From Cephalotus follicularis (Eukaryota > Streptophyta > Magnoliopsida > Oxalidales > Cephalotaceae): a stretch of DNA of 64,000 nt. The DNA lies in the NCBI GenBank assembly GCA_001972305.1, contig BDDD01000924.1, forward strand, positions 234,039-298,038. The letters run 5' to 3'. Positions 10,961 to 20,684 of the stretch are shown here, piece after piece. The notes beneath the pieces were generated by a model that worked only from the letters and a program-made list of their open reading frames with translations, ran no database searches and was not told the origin of the DNA. The position numbers and the translations under genes were made by a program. Each line of letters opens with the position of its first letter. The first letter of the stretch is position 1.

Positions 10961-11245
10961 ATGGCTCCTACAGTTGAGAGTAGTCCTACTAATTTGTTTA
11001 CTACTATTCAGTGTGTGCAGCTTATGCAAGCTATCCAAGGAATTGAAAGCAACCAACGAAATATCGCAAAAGAACTCAAAAGTATTAAAAGTAAACAAAC
11101 AAGACTTGAAAGAAAGTTGTTTGAGAAAGGACTTATCGGGAATGAAGGAATTATACACTCGTCAAGTCCAGAAGATGACGTCGAAGATCACAACACCGAC
11201 ATTGAAGATCTAGGAGATGACGATGATGATGGAATGGAAGATTGA
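10961..11245 (+). pseudogene. C2 coiled-coil/acidic-tail segment downstream of accessory ORF
   Basis: A 94-residue open stretch (MAPTVESSPTNLF...) has a heptad-like helix (IQGIESNQRNIAKELKSIKSKQTRLERKLFEKG) and ends in a run of aspartates. It closely follows the accessory ORF and probably belongs to the same old product, since proteins of that type commonly end in a coiled coil and acidic tail. No enzyme motif is visible. Confidence 0.45.
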
Positions 11246-11402
11246 CACATATTTTTGTTTTTTTTATGATAGTAGTTATTATGTCTAGTAATATTATTTA
11301 AACAATTCGTGTTTAAATGTTGGATGATGTTTAAATGTTGAATGATGATATTTAATTATCATATTGCTCACTTTATATTTATTGATTCCTTTTTTATGTT
11401 AA
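11246..11402 (+). other. C2 AT-rich spacer
   Basis: Non-coding, with a short direct repeat (GTTTAAATGTTG near 11310 and 11329). Nothing else seen. Confidence 0.5.
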
Positions 11403-12115
11403 CAAAAAAGGGGGAGAATTGCTCAAAGCATTTTGGGGGATGCTGTTTATGGCTGACATTTTTGCAGGGCTGATTTTGATATTTTGCAGGACTGTGCATT
11501 TTGAAGCATTTTGATATTCCACGGGGCTGTATTTTGTAGGGCTATGCATTTTTATAGGGATGTGCATTTTTTGCATTTTGTAGGGCTGTTGCAAGGGCTG
11601 GGCATTTTGACATTTTGCAGTATGCAGAGCAGGGTATCTTTTGCAGGGTTGTTGCATTTTGTAATTTTTGCAGGGCTGTTGACATTTTTCATTTATGCAG
11701 ACATTTTGCATCATTTTGCATTTTGTAGACATTTTGCATTTTGAGGACTGTTTCATATTGGGACTCATAATGCAGGCATTTTGTTGAAGCAGGCATTTGG
11801 CTGTTGGTTGTATTCTAATTATGCAGGTGTTGGGTTGCTCACAATTTTTGCAGCATTGATATTTGGTATTTGCTGGCATTAGTATTTGTGTCAAAAATGC
11901 AGCTCATAATGCATTAAGTTTTGGCATTATATATTTTACACAGGGGGAGTATGCATTTATAGCAAGCTTTGTTGATTTTGCACAATGGAAGTAAAAGAAA
12001 GAGCATAAATTGAGGGGGAGCAGATTTTGTTCGTTTATGCATTACATTTCCATAATGATCATTTTTGCATTCAAATTTTATAGCAAATTTTTGTCATCAT
12101 CAAAAAGGGGGAGAT
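11403..12115 (+). other. C2 polypurine tracts (four copies)
   Basis: Purine runs with GGGGGAG occur near 11405-11416, 11942-11949, 12013-12020 and 12102-12114; the last abuts the 3' LTR and is the expected plus-strand primer. Multiple PPT-like runs in this region are a known trait of SIRE-type elements. Confidence 0.75.
11420..11900 (+). repeat. C2 degenerate TGCAGGGCTG / GCATTTTG tract
   Basis: Short words related to GCATTTTGCAGGGCTG recur irregularly over about 450 bp, with TTTTGCAGG and GGGCTGTT being the commonest. It looks like a decayed minisatellite inside the non-coding 3' region of the element. Long open stretches on both strands here are a by-product of the repeats. Confidence 0.7.
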
Positions 12116-12282
12116 TGTTGACATTTATGTCTCAATTCCTAATTTTGATGATAACACATTTTGCCACTGATGAGTTTGTTTTGTGCAAGATAAGCAAGAA
12201 GATAAACCAGATACAAATCAGTTCAACCAGACAAACTGTCGACAGTCAAATTGAAAGCGTCAGCGCTTCTAGGATTGTGAGT

Positions 12283-12423
12283 TTGAAGACGTCGAGAGTT
12301 AATATGAAAGAGTCGACTACAAAGATTGCTTGAAGACGTCGAGAGTTAATATGAAAGAGTCGACTACAAATATTGCTTGAAGACGTCGACAGTTAATATG
12401 AAAGAGTCGACAACAAAGATTGC
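12283..12423 (+). repeat. Three 47-bp tandem repeats in C2 3' LTR
   Basis: Units lie at 12283-12329, 12330-12376 and 12377-12423. Each contains GACGTCGA and AGTCGAC with their cores 21 bp apart (for example 12291 and 12312). Confidence 0.9.
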
Positions 12424-12732
12424 ACAAAGCGCCAGCTCTCAAATTGAAAGAGGCGACAGTCTAGCACAAAGTGTCAGCAGTTTAGTTTACAAAGTATTCA
12501 AAGCGCCAGCATCAAAATTCAATGATTACGAATGACACAAGGCATCAAGAGGCGACAGTTAATATCAAACTTGTAGCACATGAAGAGTCGACGCTTATAT
12601 TAAAACCGGCAACACTTTGATCGGGAATTACAGTCAGATAGGATCTTATCAACGCACAATTTAAGGCCAAAGTTTCCAAAATTACTCCAACGGCTACAAG
12701 ACATTACACAATGGCTCTATCACCAAAAACAG

Positions 12733-12741
12733 TATAAATAG
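12733..12741 (+). promoter_or_regulatory. C2 LTR TATA box (3' copy)
   Basis: TATAAATAG, same as at 7008-7016. Confidence 0.7.
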
Positions 12742-13209
12742 GGCTCAAGAACAACCAAGAACAATCATCCAAGTCATACAGCAATCATAGCATTACTCTG
12801 AGTTGTTCTTGTCTTATTTCAAGCTATTATTGTGAGCAAATTTAGTCTAAATCAAGCCTTTGAGAGGTGATACAAAAAGCTATTCATTCTTGTATTTGTT
12901 CAAATATTTGAGGGGAGTGAACCCTTGTATGTGTGATTGAGGTCAATCACAACTATTGTATTCGAGGTCGGATACTAGTGGAAACTCAAGGAGATCCTTG
13001 AGAAAAGTGGACGTAGGCAAGAGATTAAGCCGAACCACTATAAAACTGTGGTTGCATTCTTCTACTCTATCTCCTTATTTTTTTAGTATAATTGTTTGAA
13101 TATAATTGTTGTTTTTGAATTGCTAGTTTAATTTCTAGTTTGGCTAATTTTCGAAAAAGTTCATAATTTAATTAAAATCTACAATTCACCCCCCTCTTGT
13201 AGTCTTTCA

Positions 13210-14709
13210 GACTGTTTCTGTTTTGTAGTTGGCTGGCCCTGTTGAATAGTCGGCTGCCAAGCTTCCACAGTCGACTGGAGCTCTGTGACAGTCGGCTGTT
13301 TTGCCCAGAATATTTATGTTTTCAACTGTTTTGCTTCGTTTGTTCTCCGAATCAACCCGGGTCTTTCCTAAACACTGTAATAAATCTATTATAGGTCTTT
13401 AATGATTCTTAGACCCTTATATGACTAAGTTTTGTGTCTTTTAGATTGTTGTGCTTCAAAAGGGAGTTTGAATTAACAATCTTTCCGTAAGTGCTTTTGT
13501 GAAACGCATAAGGTACGGATTTTTATCGTTCTTTGGCTATCTGGTTTTTTATCGAACTAAAATCAGTTTTATGCTATGTTTCTTCGTTTTATGGACTTGG
13601 TTATATTTTTTGGTATATTTCGGAAATAAAGTTGGTTTTTGACATTTTACGAATTTAAATGGACCTGACTTTATTATTATGCTATGTTACGTTACGATAT
13701 GTTATGAAATGATCATCTCTTTATATCAAAAAAAAATGAGTTGATGTTTTGACTATGAAATGTATGTTAGGATATCGTTGGTGAACTATTTTCAAATATG
13801 TTTTGAGAAAGCATATTGATGTGTTTTTAAAGTGATGTTATCGAAATGATTGAATACTGAGTATTGTACCCACCGATGGGGCGTACCATAGGCATGTCGT
13901 AGGCTTGGCACAGGGACATGACACTTCCGTAGCAGTGTGATTAGTCTACGGCATCTCTGAATGTTATGAATAAATGCCATGAGGTGGATTTATCGATCCG
14001 CTATGTATGACAGAGGCGTATGAATCGATTCTACTATATGATATGTGATATGAATTGATATGTGAGAATTGACTTGTGTAGTGCCGTACACTTCATTTAT
14101 AATGGTCATGTGGAATTAGCGCCTCCTTTGCCATTATATGTTATGAAATGTGATGTGTATGTGTCTCAGTATAACTTTATCAATCATGAAATGATGTTTT
14201 TGAGACGTTTCGTAAATGTTTTGAAATATATGAAAATTGGTATTTTATGGAAATTCAAATATGATTAAACTGTTTTAATTGCTTAAGATTTTCGTTATGA
14301 ATTTTATTGAAATCTTAATGCTTTTAAACTTATCATTTACTGCTTTTTCTTTCCTTATCCGTACTGACGTTTGGTCAGCCGCGTTTTTGTTTTCCATGCG
14401 GTAGGTTATCAGGAGCAGCGGGGGAATGTGTGAATGAGAGATGACCACCTTTATGTCATGGATTCGTAGGAGTGTGATCCTTATGTGTCTTTGGTTTTAG
14501 TGGTCATGAACAATATGTTACTTGGTTTATGTTTCGGTATATGACTTATGACATATGTTAAGTTTTATGTTCTGAATAATTTTTCAGTAATGCTATGACC
14601 GCCACGTTTTGGCTAATAAAGAAATGTTATGTTCATTTAAAGTTATGCTATGTTATGATAGGTTCTGTATTATGACCTGTGGCGACTCCCGCCGTCTGGG
14701 GGTGTTACA
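13210..14709 (+). repeat. G1 3' LTR, last 1500 bp
   Basis: It is collinear with about 1545-3044 and ends GGTGTTACA, followed by the TSD CAAAC. It includes the last units of the palindrome array (13227-13299). Confidence 0.92.
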
Positions 14710-14763
14710 CAAACATATGCTAAAAATGCAAACAGACCCTTCTGGTGTCATCACCTAACTCTA

Positions 14764-15155
14764 GGCGTCAACGTTTATATTAGTTCTCTTAGCCGTTAAC
14801 GTGAACTGTAGGCGTCAACATTCAATCCAGTCACTCAAGAATCGTCGCTTAACCCTAGGTGTCGATGCTTATATCCTTTAAGCGTCGACGCCTTAACCGT
14901 TAACCTAAGTGTCAACAATTTTCCTTGACGTCGACGCTTCAAGGTAAAGATCCTTGAGCGTCGGCGCTCATTACTTTGGCGTCGACACTTTGAGGTAGGA
15001 CCTCAAGCGTCAACATCCACGTGTCCATTACTATGCATATTCAAACCAGGACGTCAACACTTTACTTAAGGGTCGATGCTTATCGTGAAGTCAGTGTACA
15101 TTCCTACACGTAACAGTCCATAGTGTCGACGCTTTTTCTTCAAGCATCGACGGTT
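14764..15155 (-). repeat. GTCGAC/GTCAAC array in X1 LTR
   Basis: About 15 words of the form GCGTCGACGC or its decayed forms (GTCAAC, GTCGAT, GTTAAC) occur at irregular spacings of 12-30 bp, for example at 14767, 14814, 14861, 14884, 14930, 14960 and 14981. GCGTCGACGC at 14882-14891 is a perfect palindrome. Confidence 0.75.
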
Positions 15156-16127
15156 AAAGAAGACCAGAAACATCTTCTTCAACACGTTTCAATTCCAGGA
15201 AATCAACATGCGTAATTACACATGCAATCCGATCCATAATCATTTCAATCACAATATGCAAGGCGGTTAGCCACTCATAGCAACCCTAACACCAATCACA
15301 CCATTCACACACTAAGGGAAAATCATCCAAAAACGTGCATGCAATTCAATCCACAAAGTCCATTCATTTCATCAATGATAAACATCATTCTTGAACTCAA
15401 ATATGCAAGTATAGCTTCCCCTGCCTGGAATTCCAAGTTAGGAATCACAGTCCACCTCTTCAAGGTCCACAACCCTGAAGACGCTCTTTATTCACACTGC
15501 ACATACAACACGTTCTCATTATGATCAATGCACACAAAACATTGTGGTCACCGAAACCCTGGTCTACTCACCCAGCTTGTGAAAAACCCATAAACAGGTT
15601 TGAATTGAACAATCTACTCAAAACCGCTCAAGACTCACCGTGACTCAGCGCCGAACGTTGTGTCACCGATGTCAGTGAGTTGCGACTCACTGAGTCAACT
15701 CGTCGGACCTCAACAGGTCCGATTGCCACCCAAAAACACTACACATTCACTAGTTATACGCATCACTGTCGAAAACTCTCCGAGACTCGACGCCAAACGC
15801 ACGGTCTCAGGCGGCAGTGAGTCAACTCGCCGAGTCTACTCAAACAAATCCCAGCCGATTCTGGCTGAACCACGCCTCAATGGTGGTCAAAATGGACAGA
15901 GCGGGGCTTCTAAACGAAAACCCCCTCCATCCGTGACGCTAACCGGCAGTGGAACGCACTGCAGAGGTGAAAACATTGGGGAAGGAGAAGAGAAAAAGAA
16001 GGAAATGAGAAGAGGAAATGAGAAGTTACCGTTGGCTGGAGGTCTTAGGCTGACCGTTGTGCTCTCCCGGCCAGGTGGCTGGCTCTGGCATCGTCTCCGG
16101 CACCCTCTCTCCCTTTCTCTCCCGCTG

Positions 16128-16176
16128 CCTCTCTTTCTCTCTCTCTCTCTCTCTTTCACTCACACACACACACACA
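16128..16176 (+). repeat. (CT)n-(CA)n microsatellite in X1 LTR
   Basis: A CT run is followed directly by a CA run. On the X1 sense strand it reads (TG)n-(AG)n in the expected transcript leader. Confidence 0.9.
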
Positions 16177-16539
16177 TCTGTCTCTCTTCTTTGCACGGGC
16201 GTGCTATGCGCCCATGTCTCTTTCTTTTTCTCTCTCTTAATTGCTTCCCCCCTTTTCTTTATGGTATTTTACCAGCAAATATTAAGGTCTGGGTCCCGTT
16301 TTTTTTCATGAATCGTGACATTTATTAATCTAATCGCCACTAAAATAACCATAATAATAATGCAAACATTGGGCTTTACTGTCGCGCATTAAAAATAGGC
16401 TTTAATAGTCGTTTTGGGCAACATTATTACAACTTCAATGCGAAATGCCCTTTTATCACTCCGGGCCTCTATCGGTTTTATTACGATCGTACACACACTA
16501 ATTTCATAATAATTATTTATGAAATTCTGGGGTGTTACA

Positions 16540-16912
16540 ACATATGGCGTTTTGACCCCCGTCAAGGTCATGTGTAGACTAGAGGCAAAAGCGATGATCA
16601 GGAATCATACTATTGCATGGTTGGCAAGAGTTTGCCTAACTGCAAGATTCAGTATAATGTTTTGGCCCTCGTCAAGATTATACTGAATATGTTATAGGAC
16701 ACTGATCCCCACTCAAAAATGAGATCCATGCGACTTGGATTGTTATTTCTCGTCTCCCATAATATTTAAGGGTTATAGGATTCGCCTAAAACAGTGGGAG
16801 ACTGGGAGGAAAAACACCTAAAAGATTAAAGACCAAATCTTTATGGTTAATAAATATTTAAATTTAATTTATCTGATTAATGTTGTCTTTATTTTATATC
16901 TGCAGACATCGC
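16540..16912 (+). other. C1 leader upstream of gag
   Basis: Non-coding C1 sequence between the X1 insertion and the gag start. It ends in a strong acceptor-like tract, TTTATATCTGCAG at 16893-16905, just before ATCGCAATGGC. The C1 5' LTR is not in the window and should lie beyond the X1 insert. Two similar words (TCAGTATAATGTTTTGGCCCTCGTC-like and GGCGTTTTGACCCCCGTC-like) give weak internal repetition. Confidence 0.6.
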
Positions 16913-17532
16913 AATGGCAAACCCACTCGCTATAATTCTTGAAAAGAATTAGTTGACATGTCCAAATTATTTGGACTGGCTACGGAATATCAAAATAGTT
17001 TTGAATTCCGAGGACATAGATTTTGTCCTAGAGGCCCCTATGCCAGCACTGCCTGTTGAAGATGCCTCAACCAAAGATCATGCCATTTATAAGGAATGGG
17101 TGGCTGATGAAAAGAAAGTCAGAAGCTACCAAATGGCATTGATGAGCAATGCCCTAAAAGTCCAGCATGAATCGATGCGAGACTCTAGGGAAATTCTCTT
17201 ACATCTCCACGAGTTATACGAAGGGAATAGTATGAATGCTTGGTTCCAGCTCACTGCTGAGCTGTATGGCACTAAAATGGCTTAAGGATCTTCTGTTAAT
17301 GATCATGTGCTTAAAATGATCAATGTGATTGAACGTCTTCTACTCTTGGAATCATTTAGGATGCTGAATTAAGCACAGATATGATATTTCATTCGCTTTC
17401 ACCTTCCTTCTCTGGTTTCATCACCAATTTTAACATGAAGAGGATATCAGCTACTCTGTCTGATCTTCTAAACATGCTGAGGAAAGCTGAAGTGAACATG
17501 AATAAGGGTAAGGTGCCAGTCATGATGGTAGG
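16913..17532 (+). pseudogene. gag: C1 gag, first part (Copia type)
   Basis: From the ATG at 16913 the product starts MANPLAIILEKN; then follow YLDWLRNIKIVLNSEDIDFVLEAPMPALP, AIYKEWVADEKKVRSYQMALMSNALKVQHESM, ILLHLHELYEGNSMNAWFQLTAELYGTKMA and a stretch related to the FxxLPPSFxxFVxNFNMNK part of Copia gag. This is the gag helical core (UBN2-type) of the Angela/Tork side of Copia. The reading resumes at 45632 after the X2 insertion, whose TSD GTAGG lies at 17528-17532. Broken copy. Confidence 0.82.
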
Positions 17533-17718
17533 TGTAACACCGGAGTTTTTCATAAAATGAAATCTTATTACGAAATTAATGAGAATAGTGCAATTCTCGA
17601 ATTTGAAGATGTTTTCCCTTTTATAAGGTCGAGTTTTGAAAGCGGAATGATAAGTAAATGTTCTAAGGCATTTCCTATTTGAAGCCACAATTATTATGCT
17701 CAAAACAGCTAATAAAGT

Positions 17719-17741
17719 CTATTTTTAATGCGCGACAGTAA
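17719..17741 (+). promoter_or_regulatory. Conserved block upstream of X2 TATA box
   Basis: A 23-bp stretch containing TTTTTAATGCGCGACAG is identical in the otherwise diverged X1 LTR (16376-16398, minus strand) and nearly so in the X2 3' LTR (42760-42782). It lies about 130-150 bp upstream of the TATA box, a plausible promoter element. Confidence 0.5.
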
Positions 17742-17870
17742 GGTCCTATGTTCGCATTATTATTACGGTTATTTTGGTTGCCATTCGGATTATTTATGTC
17801 ACAATTTGCAAAATAATCAGGACCCAGGCTTTAGTATTTTGCCCGTAAATACTAAAGTAGAAGCAAAAAT

Positions 17871-17879
17871 TATAAAAGG
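17871..17879 (+). promoter_or_regulatory. X2 LTR TATA box
   Basis: TATAAAAGG, a consensus TATA box, followed by a GA-rich leader. Repeated at 42912-42920 in the 3' LTR. Confidence 0.7.
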
Positions 17880-18280
17880 GAGAGAGAGGAACCACGGGCG
17901 CTCCATGCGCCTGTGTAAAGAAAGAATAGCGGGCGCTAAGTGCCCGTAACAGAGAGAAAAGAGAGAGGCTGGGAGAGACACTTGGAGAGAGAGAGGGAGA
18001 GAGGGCGTCGGAGAAGACGCCGAAGGCAGCCACGTGACTGGGAGAGGACGGCTGACCACCCAGGTGCACCGGCTGAAGGTAACTCCTCCTTTCCTTTTCT
18101 CATTTTCTTCTTTTCTTCTTCTTCCCTGCCACTGTCGCCGCCTCTCTGTGCATTTTCTGACACCGTTAACGTCGCGGATGTGGTTGGTTTTTGTCTAGAA
18201 GGCCCGCTCTATCCATTTTGATGACCGTTGAGGCGTTTCTTGGTCAGAATCTGCAGGGAGGTGTGGACTGAGTAGACCCG

Positions 18281-18428
18281 GTGAGTCGACTCACGGTCGC
18301 CTCAGACCGCGCATTTGGAGTCGAGTCTTGCTGAGTCAAGGGTAGGGATATGTTGATTTGGTGGTGGTGTGGCATTTTTGGGTGGTGATCGGACCTGTTG
18401 TGGTCCAACGAGTTGACTCAGTGAGTCA
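18281..18428 (+). promoter_or_regulatory. TGAGTCA-type cluster in X2 5' LTR
   Basis: The 14-bp perfect palindrome GTGAGTCGACTCAC (18281-18294) is followed by TGAGTCA at 18332 and TTGACTCAGTGAGTCA around 18413-18428. TGAGTCA is the GCN4-like site bound by plant bZIP factors. Similar words occur in X1 (15668-15830) and the 3' LTR (43310-43460). Confidence 0.5.
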
Positions 18429-18898
18429 CAACTTGCTGTCGCTGGTGACACGGCGTTCGGCACTGATTCACGGCGAGTCTTGAGCGGTTTTGAGTAGACC
18501 GTTCAATGTGGAACCTGTTTATGGGTGTTTCACAAGCTGGGTGAGTTGGCCGGAATCTGGCCGACACTCCGATGACGACAATGTTGGTTTATGTGCGTTG
18601 ATTGTAATGGAAAAGTATTGTATGTGCAGTGAGCGAGTTGGTATTTTGGTTCGACAGTGAAGGGAAGTGATAATCGATAATTGGCAGCGACTTGGAAATG
18701 TTCGACGGTTGGTACTGCAGCTCGAATGTACGGTTGCTAATGTCAATAGGTAGGGTGTATGACATTTTATGAATATATAGCATACATATTGTGTTTGATA
18801 AATGCTATACATATGTGTGTTGTTTCGGCTAAGAAGGGATTAGTTTCTGCTAAGTTTTGGCTAGGATGAATCATAGGGAAGAAGGAGATTAAAACAAG

Positions 18899-20684
18899 GT
18901 AAGGAATCCTGATCACCTTTCCAGAGTATTTTATGGGTGTAAGGAAAAACTCTACTTTCTAAAATTTGTGTTAGTAAGGAAAAAATCTTACTTTCGCCAA
19001 AGTATTTTATTCCATTTATTTTCTAAATTATTAAATGTTGTATTTTTTGATATTTTGTTATAGTTTTATTTACCAGTTAAAATTTACGATTTCGTTAAAA
19101 TATTTACGTTAAATTTATTTACGAGTTTTTGCTTTCTAAATTCGTTGAGATATTTACCTTAATGTTAATACTTTAATTTTTTTAATGCCTTATGTATTCC
19201 GAAATTCTGCCAATTTTTATATGATTATATTCTACTATTACAGAAGTTGTGATTTAATCAATTGAAGTTATTAAGCTAATTTTTACTATTTTACGTTGTT
19301 TGTTTTTTGTTATGAAAGTTATGATTTTATCATTTTACTGTTTTACGTTGCTATATGTAAACTCAGTTTAACAAATGTTGTACGAATTTATTTTATGAAT
19401 GCTTTAAGCTGATCACTCAAAGTATTTAAGAAAATGATTTATGAAAGGTAAAAATGAAATGAACTGAGATGAACAACTACTAGATTACGATCCAGGGAGG
19501 ATTAATATAGACAAAGATTAATATTATGAGCGGAGAGTGCTCACGGACATGCATGTGATGGAAGTTGGTGATCGGAGATGTGCACCTTGCCCCGGTGACT
19601 GGTTCAATTGGGTTATTTAAGTTTATACAACCCCTCAGTTATTTATGAAATGTTCTGATTCATGAGATATGGTCAGAAAAAGAGAATGAAATGTTCTGTT
19701 TCATGAGATATGAACAGAAAAGAATGAATGGGATTTTGAAGAGAAAAATGATTTTGAAACATGATGGTTTTTGTACCAGAAAAAGGATGTTAAACGATGT
19801 TTTGTTTTCAAAGTATGGCTATATTATATGCTAGATTTTTATGATGTTTTTGAAAGGTATGATTTGCAAATTGATAAAGATTATCAAAAACAATGGATTT
19901 TAATAACGTTTTATGACTATGATTCTTACTGGGCTATTTGAGCTCACTCATTTCAATGTCTTGTTTTCAAATAAACTTTTCCAGGAAATGGTTGAACGTG
20001 AAAGTACGAGCTTTAGAGGAAGTTCGTAAATGAAGTATCGGAAGGGAAGTATGCTATGCTATGAAGTTTTATGCTTAATGTCATGCGTTAATGTTTTCCG
20101 CCATGTAACGTTTTATGATAGACGATGTATGGATGTTAAAGTAAGGAAATGAATGTTATAGGTTATGATGTTTTCATGTAATATGATGATATCAAAAGTT
20201 ATTGAACATACTTGAGAGTATGAGAAGTTTATGGTAAAGGTGAGTAATGCATATGATGGTTTTATGATGTAATAAGTTTATGTTTTTCCGTTGTGTAAGG
20301 TTATATGCTAAGTGATGTACAAATGCAAAAAGTATTAGAAATGATTATGATAATGAGAATATGATATCTTTGAAATTTTGTGATCAAAGATGTAAGTATA
20401 TTGTGATCCTGTGAAATTATTTAATACGACGTGATGTTTCCGTTGAGTAATGATGTTAGGTTTTAAATCCAAGTTAAAATTAAATAGTTAATGGATCGTT
20501 AAATGATTAAACGATTTGATGGTTAATGGTCCAGCCCACGTAATGCACCAATTCCTTGAGGCTCGCTTTGAGCATAAAGTGAACTCGGATCGGGGACGTT
20601 ACAGTAATGGTATCAGAGAATTAAATATTGCTATATTTTGAGGATATAAAATATGTGGAGATATTGTTGATTTGATTTCTGTAG
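18899..20684 (+). promoter_or_regulatory. X2 candidate leader intron
   Basis: Donor-like CAAG|GTAAGG in the LTR and acceptor-like GATTTCTGTAG just before an ATG at 20685. The primer site lies inside. Pattern-based inference. Confidence 0.4.
20608..20618 (+). other. X2 primer binding site (tRNA-Met)
   Basis: TGGTATCAGAG, 4 bp after the LTR end. Confidence 0.9.

Larger units (their letters stand above)
6904..13209 (+). mobile_element. C2: SIRE/Maximus-like Copia element nested in G1
   Basis: The 3' LTR runs from TGTTGACA to CTTTCA. A 5' LTR piece at the left border carries the matching LTR end followed by a Met-tRNA primer site. Between them lie gag with a CCHC knuckle, an RT-tail/RNase H end in Copia style, a long accessory ORF, a TGCAGGGCTG-rich tract and several AAAAAGGGGGAG-type polypurine tracts, all features I associate with the SIRE/Maximus lineage. 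Protease, integrase and most of RT are not present, so this copy was non-autonomous. With only one outer border intact, no TSD can be checked. It is younger than G1. Confidence 0.85.
12116..13209 (+). repeat. C2 3' LTR (1094 bp)
   Basis: It runs from TGTTGACATTTATG to TAGTCTTTCA and begins immediately after a PPT. The first half is rich in GTCGAC and CGCCAGC words; the second half carries the TATA box at 12733-12741 and matches the 5' LTR piece with very few differences. G1 LTR sequence resumes at 13210. Confidence 0.9.
293..14709 (+). mobile_element. G1: Ty3 chromovirus (Tekay/Del-like), interrupted by C2
   Basis: The element begins TGTAATACC and ends GGTGTTACA, and is bracketed by the perfect 5-bp TSD CAAAC (288-292 and 14710-14714). 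Parts in order: 5' LTR, primer site, gag, protease, RT, RNase H, part of integrase, then Copia element C2 (about 6904-13209), then the last 1.5 kb of the 3' LTR. Pol order (RT-RNase H-integrase) marks it as Ty3, and its close relative G2 has a C-terminal chromodomain-like segment. Seven differences in 120 compared LTR positions (2401-2520 against 14065-14184) suggest an age of a few million years under usual plant rates. The coding part is broken in roughly ten places and the integrase end and 3' LTR are incomplete. Confidence 0.9.
14710..16539 (-). mobile_element. X1 element: LTR, near piece (minus strand)
   Basis: Read on the minus strand it starts TGTAACACCCCAG at 16539. It shares several blocks with the X2 LTR: a block at 16376-16398, the CT-rich/GA-rich stretch, GAGTC-rich sequence at 15660-15850, and the segment near 15570-15610 that matches AACCTGTTTATGGG at about 18518. 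Since C1 sequence flanks it on the right, this is the 5' LTR of a minus-strand element (or a solo LTR) whose rest lies left of the window. Beyond about 15500 it diverges from X2, so it is a separate subfamily. Confidence 0.8.
17533..20603 (+). repeat. X2 5' LTR (3071 bp)
   Basis: It runs from TGTAACACCGG to GGGACGTTACA. In order it has a TATA box, GA-rich leader, GAGTC/TGAGTCA cluster, AAG|GTAAGG donor-like site at about 18899, and a long AT-rich part. Short open frames on both strands around 17800-18220 reflect purine/pyrimidine runs and are not genes. Confidence 0.92.

Noticed and set aside
11394-11894. 166-residue minus-strand ORF rich in Cys, Lys and Gln
   Set aside because: It is the antisense of the TGCAGGGCTG tract; composition alone explains it.
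15660-16328. 222-residue ORF with Leu/Ser runs and HTHTH
   Set aside because: It crosses the X1 LTR against the element's sense and depends on the CT/CA microsatellite. No domain is visible.
17794-18221. Overlapping ORFs on both strands with Ser/Leu or Arg/Glu runs (also 42831-43256)
   Set aside because: They lie in the GA-rich leader of the X LTRs; the low-complexity purine run keeps several frames open.
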